64,000 bases of DNA. Origin: JADJDM01 sp044352985. GTDB lineage: Bacteria > Bacteroidota > Bacteroidia > B-17B0 > Aurantibacillaceae. The translations under genes were made by a program, and so were the position numbers. Under the pieces are notes generated by a model. It had not been told where the DNA came from, did no database searches, and was given only the letters and a program-made list of their open reading frames with translations. Numbering within the stretch: the stretch's first letter is position 1; each line of letters opens with the position of its first letter. Where the stretch lies: assembly GCA_044352985.1 (NCBI GenBank), contig JBILCU010000002.1, forward strand, positions 214,954-278,953, in the 5' to 3' direction. This document shows, piece after piece, positions 1-7,682 of this stretch.

Positions 1-791
1 GTAACCGGTGGTCTTTTATTAATTATTTTGTTCAGTAAGTTAGATCTTTGAGATTTAGATAAATCATGAACATTATCAAGCATAACAAGTATATCTTCTT
101 CGATTGACTTATTCTCGAAAAATATATTTTCTTTGTTAAATAATTCCAATGAAAACAATTCGATATTACCTTCTAGAACAGAAATATCAAAACTAAAGCT
201 GTCCATTTCTTTACAAACAGATTCTTCTAACGAGCTTGCCCAATTAAAAAAATCTTGTCCTGTTTTAAGGGCCATCACACTTTGCGGAACATTCACCCCT
301 GTTACATTCTTTATTTCTAATAAATGAAGGTCCTCAGGGAAATTTAGGTTTTTTGAGATTGACAATGAGTGCAGAATTGAAATTACAATTCTAATGTTTA
401 GCAATGAGTAAAAGAGCCTTTCTTTTTGAACCTCACTAAGATCAATATGTTCCAATGATGAGTATTCATTATTGAAAGAAATAAGAGAGGCAGAAATGAG
501 TGGTTTACGATCATCCACAACATAAAGTTCCTTTAAAATTTTATGGATTTCTTTGCAGCCTTCATCATGCTTCTGATGTTTGATTATTTCATGCAAAACC
601 CGGGGTGTAAACAATTTTAACAAGGTAGTTTTACCACCACCTGGGGAACTCCTAAATATATTTACAGTATTTAAGATCGGATAATCTTTAAATAAGAATA
701 GAATTTCCGGACTGAATAGTTTAATAAATTTACCATCAGAACCTACGTATTCTGAAGCACGACTAAAAAAAGGATTAATACCACTTCTCAT
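1..791 (-). CDS. P-loop ATPase, ORC/CDC6-like AAA type (partial, C-terminus off window)
   Basis: The reading frame is open from ATG 791 through base 1, giving 263 codons without a stop. A Walker A motif SPGGGKTT lies at residues 49-56 and a Walker B-like strand ILVMLDNVHD at about residues 235-245. The spacing of about 180 residues is unusually long, so a large insert sits between the two motifs. The ATG overlaps the stop of the PRTase-like gene (ATGA), so the two are translationally coupled. From memory, ATPases annotated as ORC-CDC6 family AAA occur next to PRTase-like proteins in predicted prokaryotic conflict systems; I could not search to confirm. A generic STAND or AAA ATPase is the alternative. 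Confidence 0.72.
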   Translation of the reverse strand, partial: MRSGINPFFSRASEYVGSDGKFIKLFSPEILFLFKDYPILNTVNIFRSSPGGGKTTLLKLFTPRVLHEIIKHQKHDEGCKEIHKILKELYVVDDRKPLISASLISFNNEYSSLEHIDLSEVQKERLFYSLLNIRIVISILHSLSISKNLNFPEDLHLLEIKNVTGVNVPQSVMALKTGQDFFNWASSLEESVCKEMDSFSFDISVLEGNIELFSLELFNKENIFFENKSIEEDILVMLDNVHDLSKSQRSNLLNKIINKRPPV

Positions 792-1912
792 AATTCTTTG
801 TGTCTAGGGATTCTTGGAAATAAACCTTTAAATTTTAAACAACTGTCATAAGACCATAATAACGGAACGGAATTATTAGGTGTATTATGACCAAGAACAA
901 TAGGAAGCGAACATTTACCGTACCCCATTTGAATGTTAGTACCTGTGTGTTCATCTTCAATCCCATCTTTATCATAATACTTCACATTATTACAAAGAGC
1001 AATGTATTTATCATCCGAACCAGGATTCAATTTGATCGAATCATCAATTATATAAATGGGCTCAATATGTAAATTTTTATATGGCCAATCAGCGTTTGAA
1101 ATAGTTTTGGATATTTGGTCAATAGCCTGTTTAGTACACATATATATTACAATGTGCACTTCCAAATTATCCAAATCAAAAACCGATTCAAATTGTTCCT
1201 TATTTTTGTAAAGATTATCATATAATTGAGCGATCTTTCCTTTAAATTTCTTTCCCTCATCTTTATATTTCAAATATGATGTCCCGCTCGCGGAAAAATC
1301 GTCCAATAAAAATAACATCTGAAATTTCGAGTCTTGTTCTGATGGCTCTGCACCATAAATATCTTTAAGATCTTCCTTCAATTTCTTGGACATTTCCATC
1401 GCTCTATCTACTGAAAGCTCGTAGGTTAAATAGACCTGCTCATGCGATATAACACCTGGATTTGAACGTCTAAATACTTCCGTTCTTGCGCCATCACTTA
1501 AACCACAAAAGAGACATTTTCTTTTTAAGGCTTTATACTCCTGAGTTGATGTAATACCATCTATTTTCCAATATGGAATAGATTTTTTGTCTGCGATTTT
1601 ACCGATTAAAATATTTTTAATTTTATCAGGAAAAACCGATGATACTAATAAGTTCATTTCAGCATGCGAAATAAACACTAATTTTTCTTCTATAAATTCC
1701 AGTGCAGTATCTCTATCTGCCTCTTCAAATTGATTTAACCATAAAGCAAGCTTTTCTAGGAATCGCATACCTGGATAGTATTGATGATAATCATCAAATT
1801 TATATCTAGCCATATTCTGGAAATAGCGGCCGATTTTGGTCATTCTTTCCGTATCAGTATCTGGGATACTTAAAATTTTGTTTAATAGTGCCTGCGCGAT
1901 CTCACTTTTCAT
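788..1912 (-). CDS. Phosphoribosyltransferase-like protein of a putative conflict operon
   Basis: This 374-residue protein has a hydrophobic strand followed by DDFSASGTS at residues 204-212. It resembles the PRPP-binding loop of type I phosphoribosyltransferases (compare DDVITTGST in the ComF protein at 50362 in this same window). A second conserved-looking block, FCGLSDGARTE, lies at 135-145 and may contribute to the substrate site. No signal peptide or membrane segment is visible. The start overlaps the stop of the SIS-HAD gene by 4 bp, and its own stop overlaps the ATPase start. It resembles the family I recall as PRTase-CE. The substrate is unknown; it could modify a nucleotide or use PRPP as a signal. 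Function is inferred from the motif alone. Confidence 0.7.
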   Translation of the reverse strand: MKSEIAQALLNKILSIPDTDTERMTKIGRYFQNMARYKFDDYHQYYPGMRFLEKLALWLNQFEEADRDTALEFIEEKLVFISHAEMNLLVSSVFPDKIKNILIGKIADKKSIPYWKIDGITSTQEYKALKRKCLFCGLSDGARTEVFRRSNPGVISHEQVYLTYELSVDRAMEMSKKLKEDLKDIYGAEPSEQDSKFQMLFLLDDFSASGTSYLKYKDEGKKFKGKIAQLYDNLYKNKEQFESVFDLDNLEVHIVIYMCTKQAIDQISKTISNADWPYKNLHIEPIYIIDDSIKLNPGSDDKYIALCNNVKYYDKDGIEDEHTGTNIQMGYGKCSLPIVLGHNTPNNSVPLLWSYDSCLKFKGLFPRIPRHKEL

Positions 1913-3816
1913 ATATCAATTGTAAAATATTTATCGTGAATTTCTATTGATCGCAAATATTCCAAAGTGGCTTTGACACCTAAGATACCCGGCCTGTTAT
2001 ATGACCAACAACTGTCTGGCGCTGGTGATACTTCATCAACACTTAAAGAGTATTCGGACGCTAATAATTCATAATCGTTACCAGGCCATTGACCTTTATC
2101 ACCAATTGTTAAGCAGCTAAATTTTGTGTTTTTTGAGTTACAGAATTCGATAACGTTAACCTTTGAAGCTGTTTTTTTGACAACAACATCTATGGAATGT
2201 GTGGATTCTAAAAGCTGTAGTTCACTATCTGAATGACTCATAACCATATTTTGAATTATACGCTTTGTAGTTATCCAGTTTGAAAGATCAGTAGTTTCAA
2301 TAGTTAGCTGATTTGGTCTTAGTTTTATCTCAACGTTTTTATAGGGTAATTTTAATGCCTTAACTTTTGCCTCTATCTCAACTAACTTCTTATTTGTTTT
2401 TAATTTTGTGTTTGGAAGATTATCGTCATTTAAATATCCTATGTCTGACCCATTGTAATATCCAACAACAATATTTTTCCAATACGATTTATTAGTTATT
2501 GTATTTTGTAGATCCTCACGAACAGACTGCCCTCTACCCGTAGCTATACCAATTGTCAGACCCGCTTTTAATAATCGATTTAACTCAAGGGTAATCTCGT
2601 CATCTAACTTCCTTTTAAATCTATCCTCCTGTGAACATAAGGTTCCATCATAATCAAATACAATCGCAGAGAATTTTGCACCTTTTATTTTTTTATCAAA
2701 TGCAGTAAATTTTTCTGTCCAGTATTCAAGTTCATTTTTCGGAATTTCACTAATAGATGACTGACTAGTCTTTTTTAGAATAGCATTTTCCATTCGCAAA
2801 TCCATTTTACTAGCCCTATTCTGTTTGTAAAATGAAGAGTACTTTAAGTGATATAGTTTGCTCCCAAATTCTGGAACACCAGGTTTTCCAGGATCAATAG
2901 ATTGCATTTCACCGAAGGCATTTACTAAATAAAATGACTTTATTAAAAGTTCTATACTTGAAGCAGAAGATATTTCTTTACTGATGATAAATAACTTCGG
3001 AATATATGAGGGGATCAGATCTAATGTTTTTTTGGCGATTTGCTCCTCCTCCGGTGTAACTAGCGCAACGATTGCTGATAATTTACCTCTTTTTGCAAAC
3101 CAATGGTGTCTTCCATGACCAAAATTTCTATAATCACTAAGTAGAACATTCCCTAAAGCTGCTTCAGTAAATTTAGATTCCAGGTCGTATGCTACAGATT
3201 GACCCCAACCACCATAAAGCACAGTGAGTGAATGTGATGGTGATAGCCGATCTGTGAAGTCTTTTAACTCAAATTGAAATTGATCATTAATATAGTTTTC
3301 TTTTAACTTGACACATTTATTATCGAACGCTTTATGAAATAAGGAAAAATAGGCCACTAATGAATTTGTAGCTAAAAATCCATCTTTCTTTGATGGCAAG
3401 GAGAAATCAATCGATTTACTAATTGAATATGAATTAGCTGATTTCGCAAGTTGAGAATCTTCTCTCATTGATATCGTACATATGTTTTTTGGATTTTGAC
3501 TTATTGCAATATCAAATCCAAATAAAATATCCGTATTTCTTCCGCTTGAGCTAATAAAAATTACATTACAATTATGTAAAACTTCTTTTGAATAAAATAT
3601 ATCCAGTGGTGTAATTGCCTTTGCAAATTGCCCGCTATTTTGCAGCAAATTTGCAAGGTAGTAACAAGCACTTAATGAACCTCCTGATCCAACAATATAG
3701 TATGGATGTCCTTTCGATTTATTGAAAAATGCAGCTAATGAATTTGTATCTTGACTCTCCGTCCATTTAACAGTTTCAAATAGCTGGCCAATTTCTTTTT
3801 TAAACGGCTTTCCCAT
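1909..3816 (-). CDS. SIS-domain and HAD-phosphatase fusion protein
   Basis: The 635-residue protein has two parts. The N-terminal part (about 1-330) looks like a tandem SIS (sugar isomerase) region with VGSGGS at 42-47 and SSSGRNTD at 89-96. The C-terminal part (about 380-630) is a HAD hydrolase with the nucleophile motif DYDGT at 388-392, a motif II Thr in IATGRG at 424-429, and the acidic motif IV in GDKGQWPGND at 572-581. All key HAD residues seem present, so a phosphatase acting on a phosphosugar or nucleotide-linked sugar is likely. The start overlaps the Xre gene end by 17 bp. Fusing an aldose/ketose-type isomerase domain to a phosphatase suggests sequential handling of one phosphorylated metabolite. 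This is inference. Confidence 0.78.
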   Translation of the reverse strand: MGKPFKKEIGQLFETVKWTESQDTNSLAAFFNKSKGHPYYIVGSGGSLSACYYLANLLQNSGQFAKAITPLDIFYSKEVLHNCNVIFISSSGRNTDILFGFDIAISQNPKNICTISMREDSQLAKSANSYSISKSIDFSLPSKKDGFLATNSLVAYFSLFHKAFDNKCVKLKENYINDQFQFELKDFTDRLSPSHSLTVLYGGWGQSVAYDLESKFTEAALGNVLLSDYRNFGHGRHHWFAKRGKLSAIVALVTPEEEQIAKKTLDLIPSYIPKLFIISKEISSASSIELLIKSFYLVNAFGEMQSIDPGKPGVPEFGSKLYHLKYSSFYKQNRASKMDLRMENAILKKTSQSSISEIPKNELEYWTEKFTAFDKKIKGAKFSAIVFDYDGTLCSQEDRFKRKLDDEITLELNRLLKAGLTIGIATGRGQSVREDLQNTITNKSYWKNIVVGYYNGSDIGYLNDDNLPNTKLKTNKKLVEIEAKVKALKLPYKNVEIKLRPNQLTIETTDLSNWITTKRIIQNMVMSHSDSELQLLESTHSIDVVVKKTASKVNVIEFCNSKNTKFSCLTIGDKGQWPGNDYELLASEYSLSVDEVSPAPDSCWSYNRPGILGVKATLEYLRSIEIHDKYFTIDI

Positions 3817-4108
3817 GATTGTTTTTCTTTACTTTTTCAACAATAATTTGTATTGCTTTATAGGCAACAGTTTCATTTTCTAATAATTCAAATATTTGAT
3901 CTACTAACCAATCTGTCAGTAACGCTTCTGGATCTACTTTGTAAACCTGGGCGAATCTAAAAACCTGCTCCCTTTTTACTTTTCTTTCTCCTCTTTCAAT
4001 CTTGCTTAGTAATGGGTTATCTATATCTAATAAACTCGCAACCTCTCGCTGTAATAACCCATTTTCTTCTCTCAGTTTCTTAATTTTATTACCAAACTCG
4101 TTTTCCAT
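3800..4108 (-). CDS. Xre-family HTH transcriptional regulator
   Basis: The 102-residue protein has a classic HTH_3 domain at about residues 8-64, with the Q-R-E-V-A helix and the LLSKIERGERKV recognition region. The remaining C-terminal helix is short and probably dimerises. It is the first gene of the four-gene operon and sits 16 bp downstream of a perfect 17-bp palindrome (4124-4140) that overlaps a TATATTTG promoter box. This arrangement suggests autorepression and control of the entire operon. Small Xre regulators of this kind are common as leading genes of restriction and defence operons. Confidence 0.88.
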   Translation of the reverse strand: MENEFGNKIKKLREENGLLQREVASLLDIDNPLLSKIERGERKVKREQVFRFAQVYKVDPEALLTDWLVDQIFELLENETVAYKAIQIIVEKVKKNNHGKAV

Positions 4109-4123
4109 TTATATAAAATTGAC

Positions 4124-4140
4124 TTGTCAAATTTTGACAA
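4124..4140. promoter_or_regulatory. Candidate operator palindrome of the Xre regulator
   Basis: TTGTCAAA-T-TTTGACAA is a perfect inverted repeat with 8-bp arms and a 1-bp centre. It begins 16 bp upstream of the Xre start codon and overlaps the minus-strand promoter box at 4138-4145. Its symmetry and size fit a dimeric HTH_3 repressor. Confidence 0.62.
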
Positions 4141-4145
4141 ATATA
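4138..4145 (-). promoter_or_regulatory. Putative -7 box of the conflict operon promoter
   Basis: On the minus strand this reads TATATTTG, an exact match to the Bacteroidota -7 consensus TAnnTTTG. It is 30 bp upstream of the Xre ATG and shares three bases with the palindrome, so a bound repressor would block initiation. I found no clear -33 TTTG at the usual spacing. Confidence 0.5.
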
Positions 4146-4208
4146 ACATTTATATTATTCGAAAAACTATGTGTTAATAAAAAATTAAATATTGAATTGA
4201 TGTGATAT

Positions 4209-4976
4209 TTAATCTGACAAAATTGTTTCGCCTTTCACGAGCCATGAGAAGCCGAAGGCTAGGAATGCGATGGTTTCGAGCCAAAAAACGGGTTTGAATT
4301 TGAGAAGAGGTGCGCTTACGGAATCGGGTAAGGCGAAAAAGAGGATTAAGATGGCAATGCAACCTAGCATTATGTAGCCTGAAATCCTGTAGATTTTGTT
4401 CCTAATGAGTTTTTGGGGTGTGGGTGTGGTTTGACCCTTGGTGAATAGAAAAAGTGTAAAATAGGCCATGCCGAGGATGAATAATCCGGCTGATGCTAAA
4501 TGTACTATACCTATCCAATTATGCTTTTCTACATTGCACCAAATATTACATGGTGGTATTAATCCTGTGATTGGATCTGTTTTTAAATTAGTTGGCATTA
4601 ATGCTACAAGTAATCCAAAAATACCTGTTAGGGCTGAAACAATACGGTCGGCTAAATCATAGCCTTTGTATGAGAGCATGAAAATTGAAAGTGTGCAGAC
4701 GTAACCAACAAATACATCTCGCATGTTGGTGTAATAATAATTGCTGATTGAAATTTGAATGTTGCAACAGTGCCCTAAAATAAATGAGCCCAGTACTAAA
4801 ATTAGCGGAAAGAGTAAACCCAATACCCCAATAATTTTTCGGACTGTTAAGTACGACAGTACTAATTTGTTTTCTCTTTCGAGTTGCTCGTATTCACGAG
4901 GATTTTGAATTTGACCTTTACCACCGAATACTACTTTCAGTTTACGAAGGAATTCTTTGATTTTTGATTTACACAT
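4209..4976 (-). CDS. Conserved multi-pass membrane protein of unknown function
   Basis: This 255-residue protein has a basic, soluble N-terminus (1-45) and about six hydrophobic segments. A distinctive SISNYYYTNMRDVFVGY stretch follows the first one. The motif recalls a family of uncharacterised bacterial inner-membrane proteins, but I cannot name it. It lies 22 bp downstream of the ATPase gene at 4999 and is read in the same direction, so it may share its transcript. The conflict operon lies beyond it with its own promoter. No catalytic motif is visible. Confidence 0.7.
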   Translation of the reverse strand: MCKSKIKEFLRKLKVVFGGKGQIQNPREYEQLERENKLVLSYLTVRKIIGVLGLLFPLILVLGSFILGHCCNIQISISNYYYTNMRDVFVGYVCTLSIFMLSYKGYDLADRIVSALTGIFGLLVALMPTNLKTDPITGLIPPCNIWCNVEKHNWIGIVHLASAGLFILGMAYFTLFLFTKGQTTPTPQKLIRNKIYRISGYIMLGCIAILILFFALPDSVSAPLLKFKPVFWLETIAFLAFGFSWLVKGETILSD

Positions 4977-4998
4977 GTTTTCTATTTTTTGGTTGTTA

Positions 4999-5679
4999 TT
5001 ATTTACGTTTATCTATTGTTGTTTTTTCAAATGAAATAAGATTCATCATTTCTCTTAGGCGAGAGCGAATGCGATTGCCATATTGTTCTTCAATTTCAGA
5101 AGCAGAAAGATTTGTTGTTACATGAGTAAGGAGCTTGCGACTTACGAATAAATCGTAACGGCTTAATAAAACCTCAGCCATTACATTGCACTCGTTACCG
5201 AAATATTTTAAATTATTTTCTGTTCCTAAATCATCAAAGCACCATATTATTGGATTGTGATTACTAAAGCTGTGGCGACTGTAACGATGAATTGTTTCGT
5301 AGCCATCTTTTATAAAATCAAAGCTTACATCCCTACATGACTTGATATTGTATCGGTTTTGAACTGGTAGAAAAAAACGCATTAAATTCATAATGGATGT
5401 TTTGCCACAGCCTACTGGACCAGTAATTAAAATTCCCTTATTGAAATTTATGTTCAACTTTTCGGCAGTTTCTTCATCATGTAAGAAATAGCAGAGCATA
5501 CGGCAAATAAGAAATTTATCCTCTTCAACTATTTTAAATTGATTGCCGTAAACTTCCATGCCTTTTTTTTGTAACCATGCTAATTGCTGCTCATAGTGCT
5601 TCGTTGTAATCCTTTCCAGTTTTTGCTTGGAGCTTTCCTGCTGTTGATTTAGTTTTGCCATTGATGAATTTTTCTGCAT
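4999..5679 (-). CDS. DnaC/IstB-like ATPase of the element's replication module
   Basis: The 226-residue protein has a Walker A motif GPVGCGKT at 87-94 and a Walker B CFDDLG at 147-152. Its length and layout resemble DnaC-type helicase loaders and ATP-binding proteins seen on Bacteroidota integrative elements. The first ATG (5679) lies inside the upstream gene, giving an 89-bp out-of-frame overlap; an alternative ATG at 5661 still overlaps by 71 bp. It is the third gene of the HTH / replication-like / ATPase set and probably loads a replicative helicase at the element's origin, by analogy. Confidence 0.75.
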   Translation of the reverse strand: MQKNSSMAKLNQQQESSKQKLERITTKHYEQQLAWLQKKGMEVYGNQFKIVEEDKFLICRMLCYFLHDEETAEKLNINFNKGILITGPVGCGKTSIMNLMRFFLPVQNRYNIKSCRDVSFDFIKDGYETIHRYSRHSFSNHNPIIWCFDDLGTENNLKYFGNECNVMAEVLLSRYDLFVSRKLLTHVTTNLSASEIEEQYGNRIRSRLREMMNLISFEKTTIDKRK

Positions 5680-6397
5680 TTAACATCCAATTATTTGCTG
5701 CTGCTTGCCAGTTTTTCATTGGTGTTTTACCACCTACTAACCAACCGTTACTCTCATAGTGATTGAAAAACTTTTGACCTTCAATTGCCGGCAGTTTCTT
5801 TTTTGCAAAATAAGTTGCAACGCTTTTGGAAGTTGGTTTATCGGCAAGGCCTGAACCGACACTTTTTTTATTTTTCTTTTGGCGCAACTTTTCTTTTTGT
5901 TTTTTTGAGTTATCATCTGCTAAGGATTTTTTAATAATTACTTTTTTAATTGTGGGCTTGCTGCCGTTTACATTGTTTGTTTTGTTTGATATGTTTGTAT
6001 TGTTTATAGAAGGTATCATCGGTTTTTCACCAGCTTTACCAGTAGTTTTCTTAGGAGCTTTATCAGAGCCTTTATTGTTAGATATATCAGAAGCATTATT
6101 ATTACTATTATTAAAATTGTACAAGTAAACCTGTGAACCTTTTTGTGGATTGTATGAGGGAATGTATTGTATGTAAGCCCATTTATCCAGCTCTTTCATA
6201 CAACGGATGTATGTATTTACTGAACCAATTTTTGAACTCCGCATTAATTCATCACGACTTACAGAAATGGGATTACGAAACCTTGCCATGTTCCAATACT
6301 GGAAAAGACTGAAATACAAACTCACATGAAATGGTGTTAATCGCTCATCTTCACAAAACTTTTCGAATGTTTTATTTAAGTGAAGGATATAATTCAT
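5591..6397 (-). CDS. Replication-initiator-like winged-helix protein
   Basis: The N-terminal 100 residues of this 268-residue protein look like a winged helix, with an RDELMRSSKIGSVNTYIRCM segment typical of plasmid or phage replication proteins. The middle (about 100-190) is low-complexity, Asn/Lys-rich linker. The C-terminus carries FFNHYESNGWLVG and KNWQAAANNW, a block found at the end of DnaD- or phage O-like proteins. Its start overlaps the HTH gene stop by 4 bp and its 3' end overlaps the ATPase gene. A role in replication of the excised element is inferred from this partner gene. Confidence 0.68.
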   Translation of the reverse strand: MNYILHLNKTFEKFCEDERLTPFHVSLYFSLFQYWNMARFRNPISVSRDELMRSSKIGSVNTYIRCMKELDKWAYIQYIPSYNPQKGSQVYLYNFNNSNNNASDISNNKGSDKAPKKTTGKAGEKPMIPSINNTNISNKTNNVNGSKPTIKKVIIKKSLADDNSKKQKEKLRQKKNKKSVGSGLADKPTSKSVATYFAKKKLPAIEGQKFFNHYESNGWLVGGKTPMKNWQAAANNWMLNAEKFINGKTKSTAGKLQAKTGKDYNEAL

Positions 6398-6693
6398 CGT
6401 TTTGCATCTCTGGCTGTTAATGGATTTTTATGTTTGTTGTTTTCCATTAGCTTAACAATATCATCATACTTGTAATACATTAAGCCGCCTAATTGCGTAA
6501 ACTCCAAAGTGCCGTTTATTCGCATTTGCTGAAGTGTGCCGGGTGAAATACCTAACATTTTTCTTACCTCATACGATTTGAGATACTCCTTTTGTTGAAG
6601 TTGTGTTTTGGGTTTTAGTATTGCTCTTATTTCAGCCAATACATCCTGCTTGAAAGTATGCAGATCTTCTTTTGTAATTAATTCTACTGCCAT
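6394..6693 (-). CDS. Excisionase-like HTH (HTH_17/MerR-type) protein
   Basis: The 99-residue protein has a C-terminal helix-turn-helix (about 38-85) with SYEVRKMLGISPGTLQQMR followed by a short wing and YYKYDDI, the usual form of HTH_17 excisionase-like proteins on Bacteroidota mobile elements. It heads the three-gene replication module; its upstream region holds an 8-bp inverted repeat (6748-6773). It may direct excision with the integrase or regulate the module. Confidence 0.8.
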   Translation of the reverse strand: MAVELITKEDLHTFKQDVLAEIRAILKPKTQLQQKEYLKSYEVRKMLGISPGTLQQMRINGTLEFTQLGGLMYYKYDDIVKLMENNKHKNPLTARDAKR

Positions 6694-6747
6694 AAAAATG
6701 ATTTTGATTTGTTATGGCGCAAAAATGTAGGAAATGATTTATTTCTT

Positions 6748-6773
6748 TTCCCTACGTTATCCTTAGTAGGGAA
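6748..6773. promoter_or_regulatory. Inverted repeat upstream of the HTH/replication module
   Basis: TTCCCTAC and GTAGGGAA form perfect 8-bp arms around a 10-bp spacer, 55 bp upstream of the HTH gene start. A related half site, GTAGGAAA, occurs at about 6727. This could be the binding site of the HTH protein or an element replication/excision control site. Confidence 0.4.
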
Positions 6774-6805
6774 CAATTTTTTTTGAAATACAGTAAAATT
6801 AATAC

Positions 6806-7657
6806 TTAAGAGCGGTCCTCTTTTTCGTTGATGCGTTTTTGTAGATTTTCCTGCAAAGCTTTGAGAAACATTGTCTGGTGACCCTTACGCTCTTTTATTA
6901 CCTGAAAAGTGGTATAAAAATGATTTAAATCTATATTGAAAACGCTTTCAAAGTAGTTTACTATATCTTTTATGGATGCTGTAGTATTGTTGAATGCTCC
7001 CTGGGATTGCAATGCGTAAATAAGCTCAATTAAAGAAGCTTTAGAGGCCGTCCACGTTAATTTTACTTTTGGACTGATAAGTCCTTTTGTGGTTGTTTTT
7101 TCCTGTTTATTAATATCTTCTATTTCCGCCTTTAAATAAATTTCCAACAGTTCGTTGGCCATTATCTCTGAAACCTTAAAGTCATGACTAGTACTGAAAT
7201 TTTTATCTGTTTCAAAATAAAATGTATCCAGTGACAGTGAAAGATCGTGCTTGCCCCGCACAAAATATTTATAATCTAGATAACTTTTTTGAGTCCGGTA
7301 ATATTTTATGAAATCAAGATTGCGGTTAAAGAACTGTTCGATATTGTGAAGTTCGTTTTGTAAATACTTTTTCTTTGCCTTATCACTACCATTTGGCTTA
7401 TGCATTTCAATGTTATAAATCTTTACATGATAAATAAGCTTGCTCAGAAACTTAGGCTTAAGTTTCTTAAAAAAGTTAATCTCTTCCTGCTCTGTTCTTA
7501 ACTTTTGTTTAACTATCTGTTTCTTTAAATTCTCTAAACTGGTATGTATTACAGTAATTGATAACTCCGCTCTACGCAAAGGTTCATCGGTTTCCAAATG
7601 AATAAAATTAAGTTGTTCATCAAGATCGCCCAAGGCTTTATCTACGTAGTCCTTCAT
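6806..7657 (-). CDS. rteC: RteC-domain protein, mobile element excision regulator
   Basis: The 283-residue protein is all-helical in appearance and has the RteC-type core: a charged N-terminal coiled coil, FFNRNLDFIKYYRTQKSYLDYKYF in the middle (about 110-133), and a C-terminal winged-helix-like LTWTASKASLIELIYAL segment (about 202-218). In CTnDOT, RteC activates expression of excision genes. Here it lies just upstream of the HTH/replication module and downstream of a LytTR pair. It is strong evidence that the region belongs to an integrative element. The gene symbol is by family, not by demonstrated function. Confidence 0.82.
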   Translation of the reverse strand: MKDYVDKALGDLDEQLNFIHLETDEPLRRAELSITVIHTSLENLKKQIVKQKLRTEQEEINFFKKLKPKFLSKLIYHVKIYNIEMHKPNGSDKAKKKYLQNELHNIEQFFNRNLDFIKYYRTQKSYLDYKYFVRGKHDLSLSLDTFYFETDKNFSTSHDFKVSEIMANELLEIYLKAEIEDINKQEKTTTKGLISPKVKLTWTASKASLIELIYALQSQGAFNNTTASIKDIVNYFESVFNIDLNHFYTTFQVIKERKGHQTMFLKALQENLQKRINEKEDRS

Positions 7658-7682
7658 CGTTAATAAAGAAACGAAAGCTTTA

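Noticed and set aside
133..327. Plus-strand 64-residue frame
   Set aside because: It lies antisense within the minus-strand ATPase gene, which is open through the whole 1-791 region and carries Walker motifs.
4174..4362. Minus-strand 62-residue frame
   Set aside because: Out-of-frame shadow of the membrane protein at 4209-4976, rich in Arg and Leu with no domain.
5826..6128. Hydrophobic plus-strand 100-residue frame
   Set aside because: Antisense of the Lys/Asn-rich linker of the replication-like gene, so its Phe/Leu richness is an artefact of low-complexity DNA.
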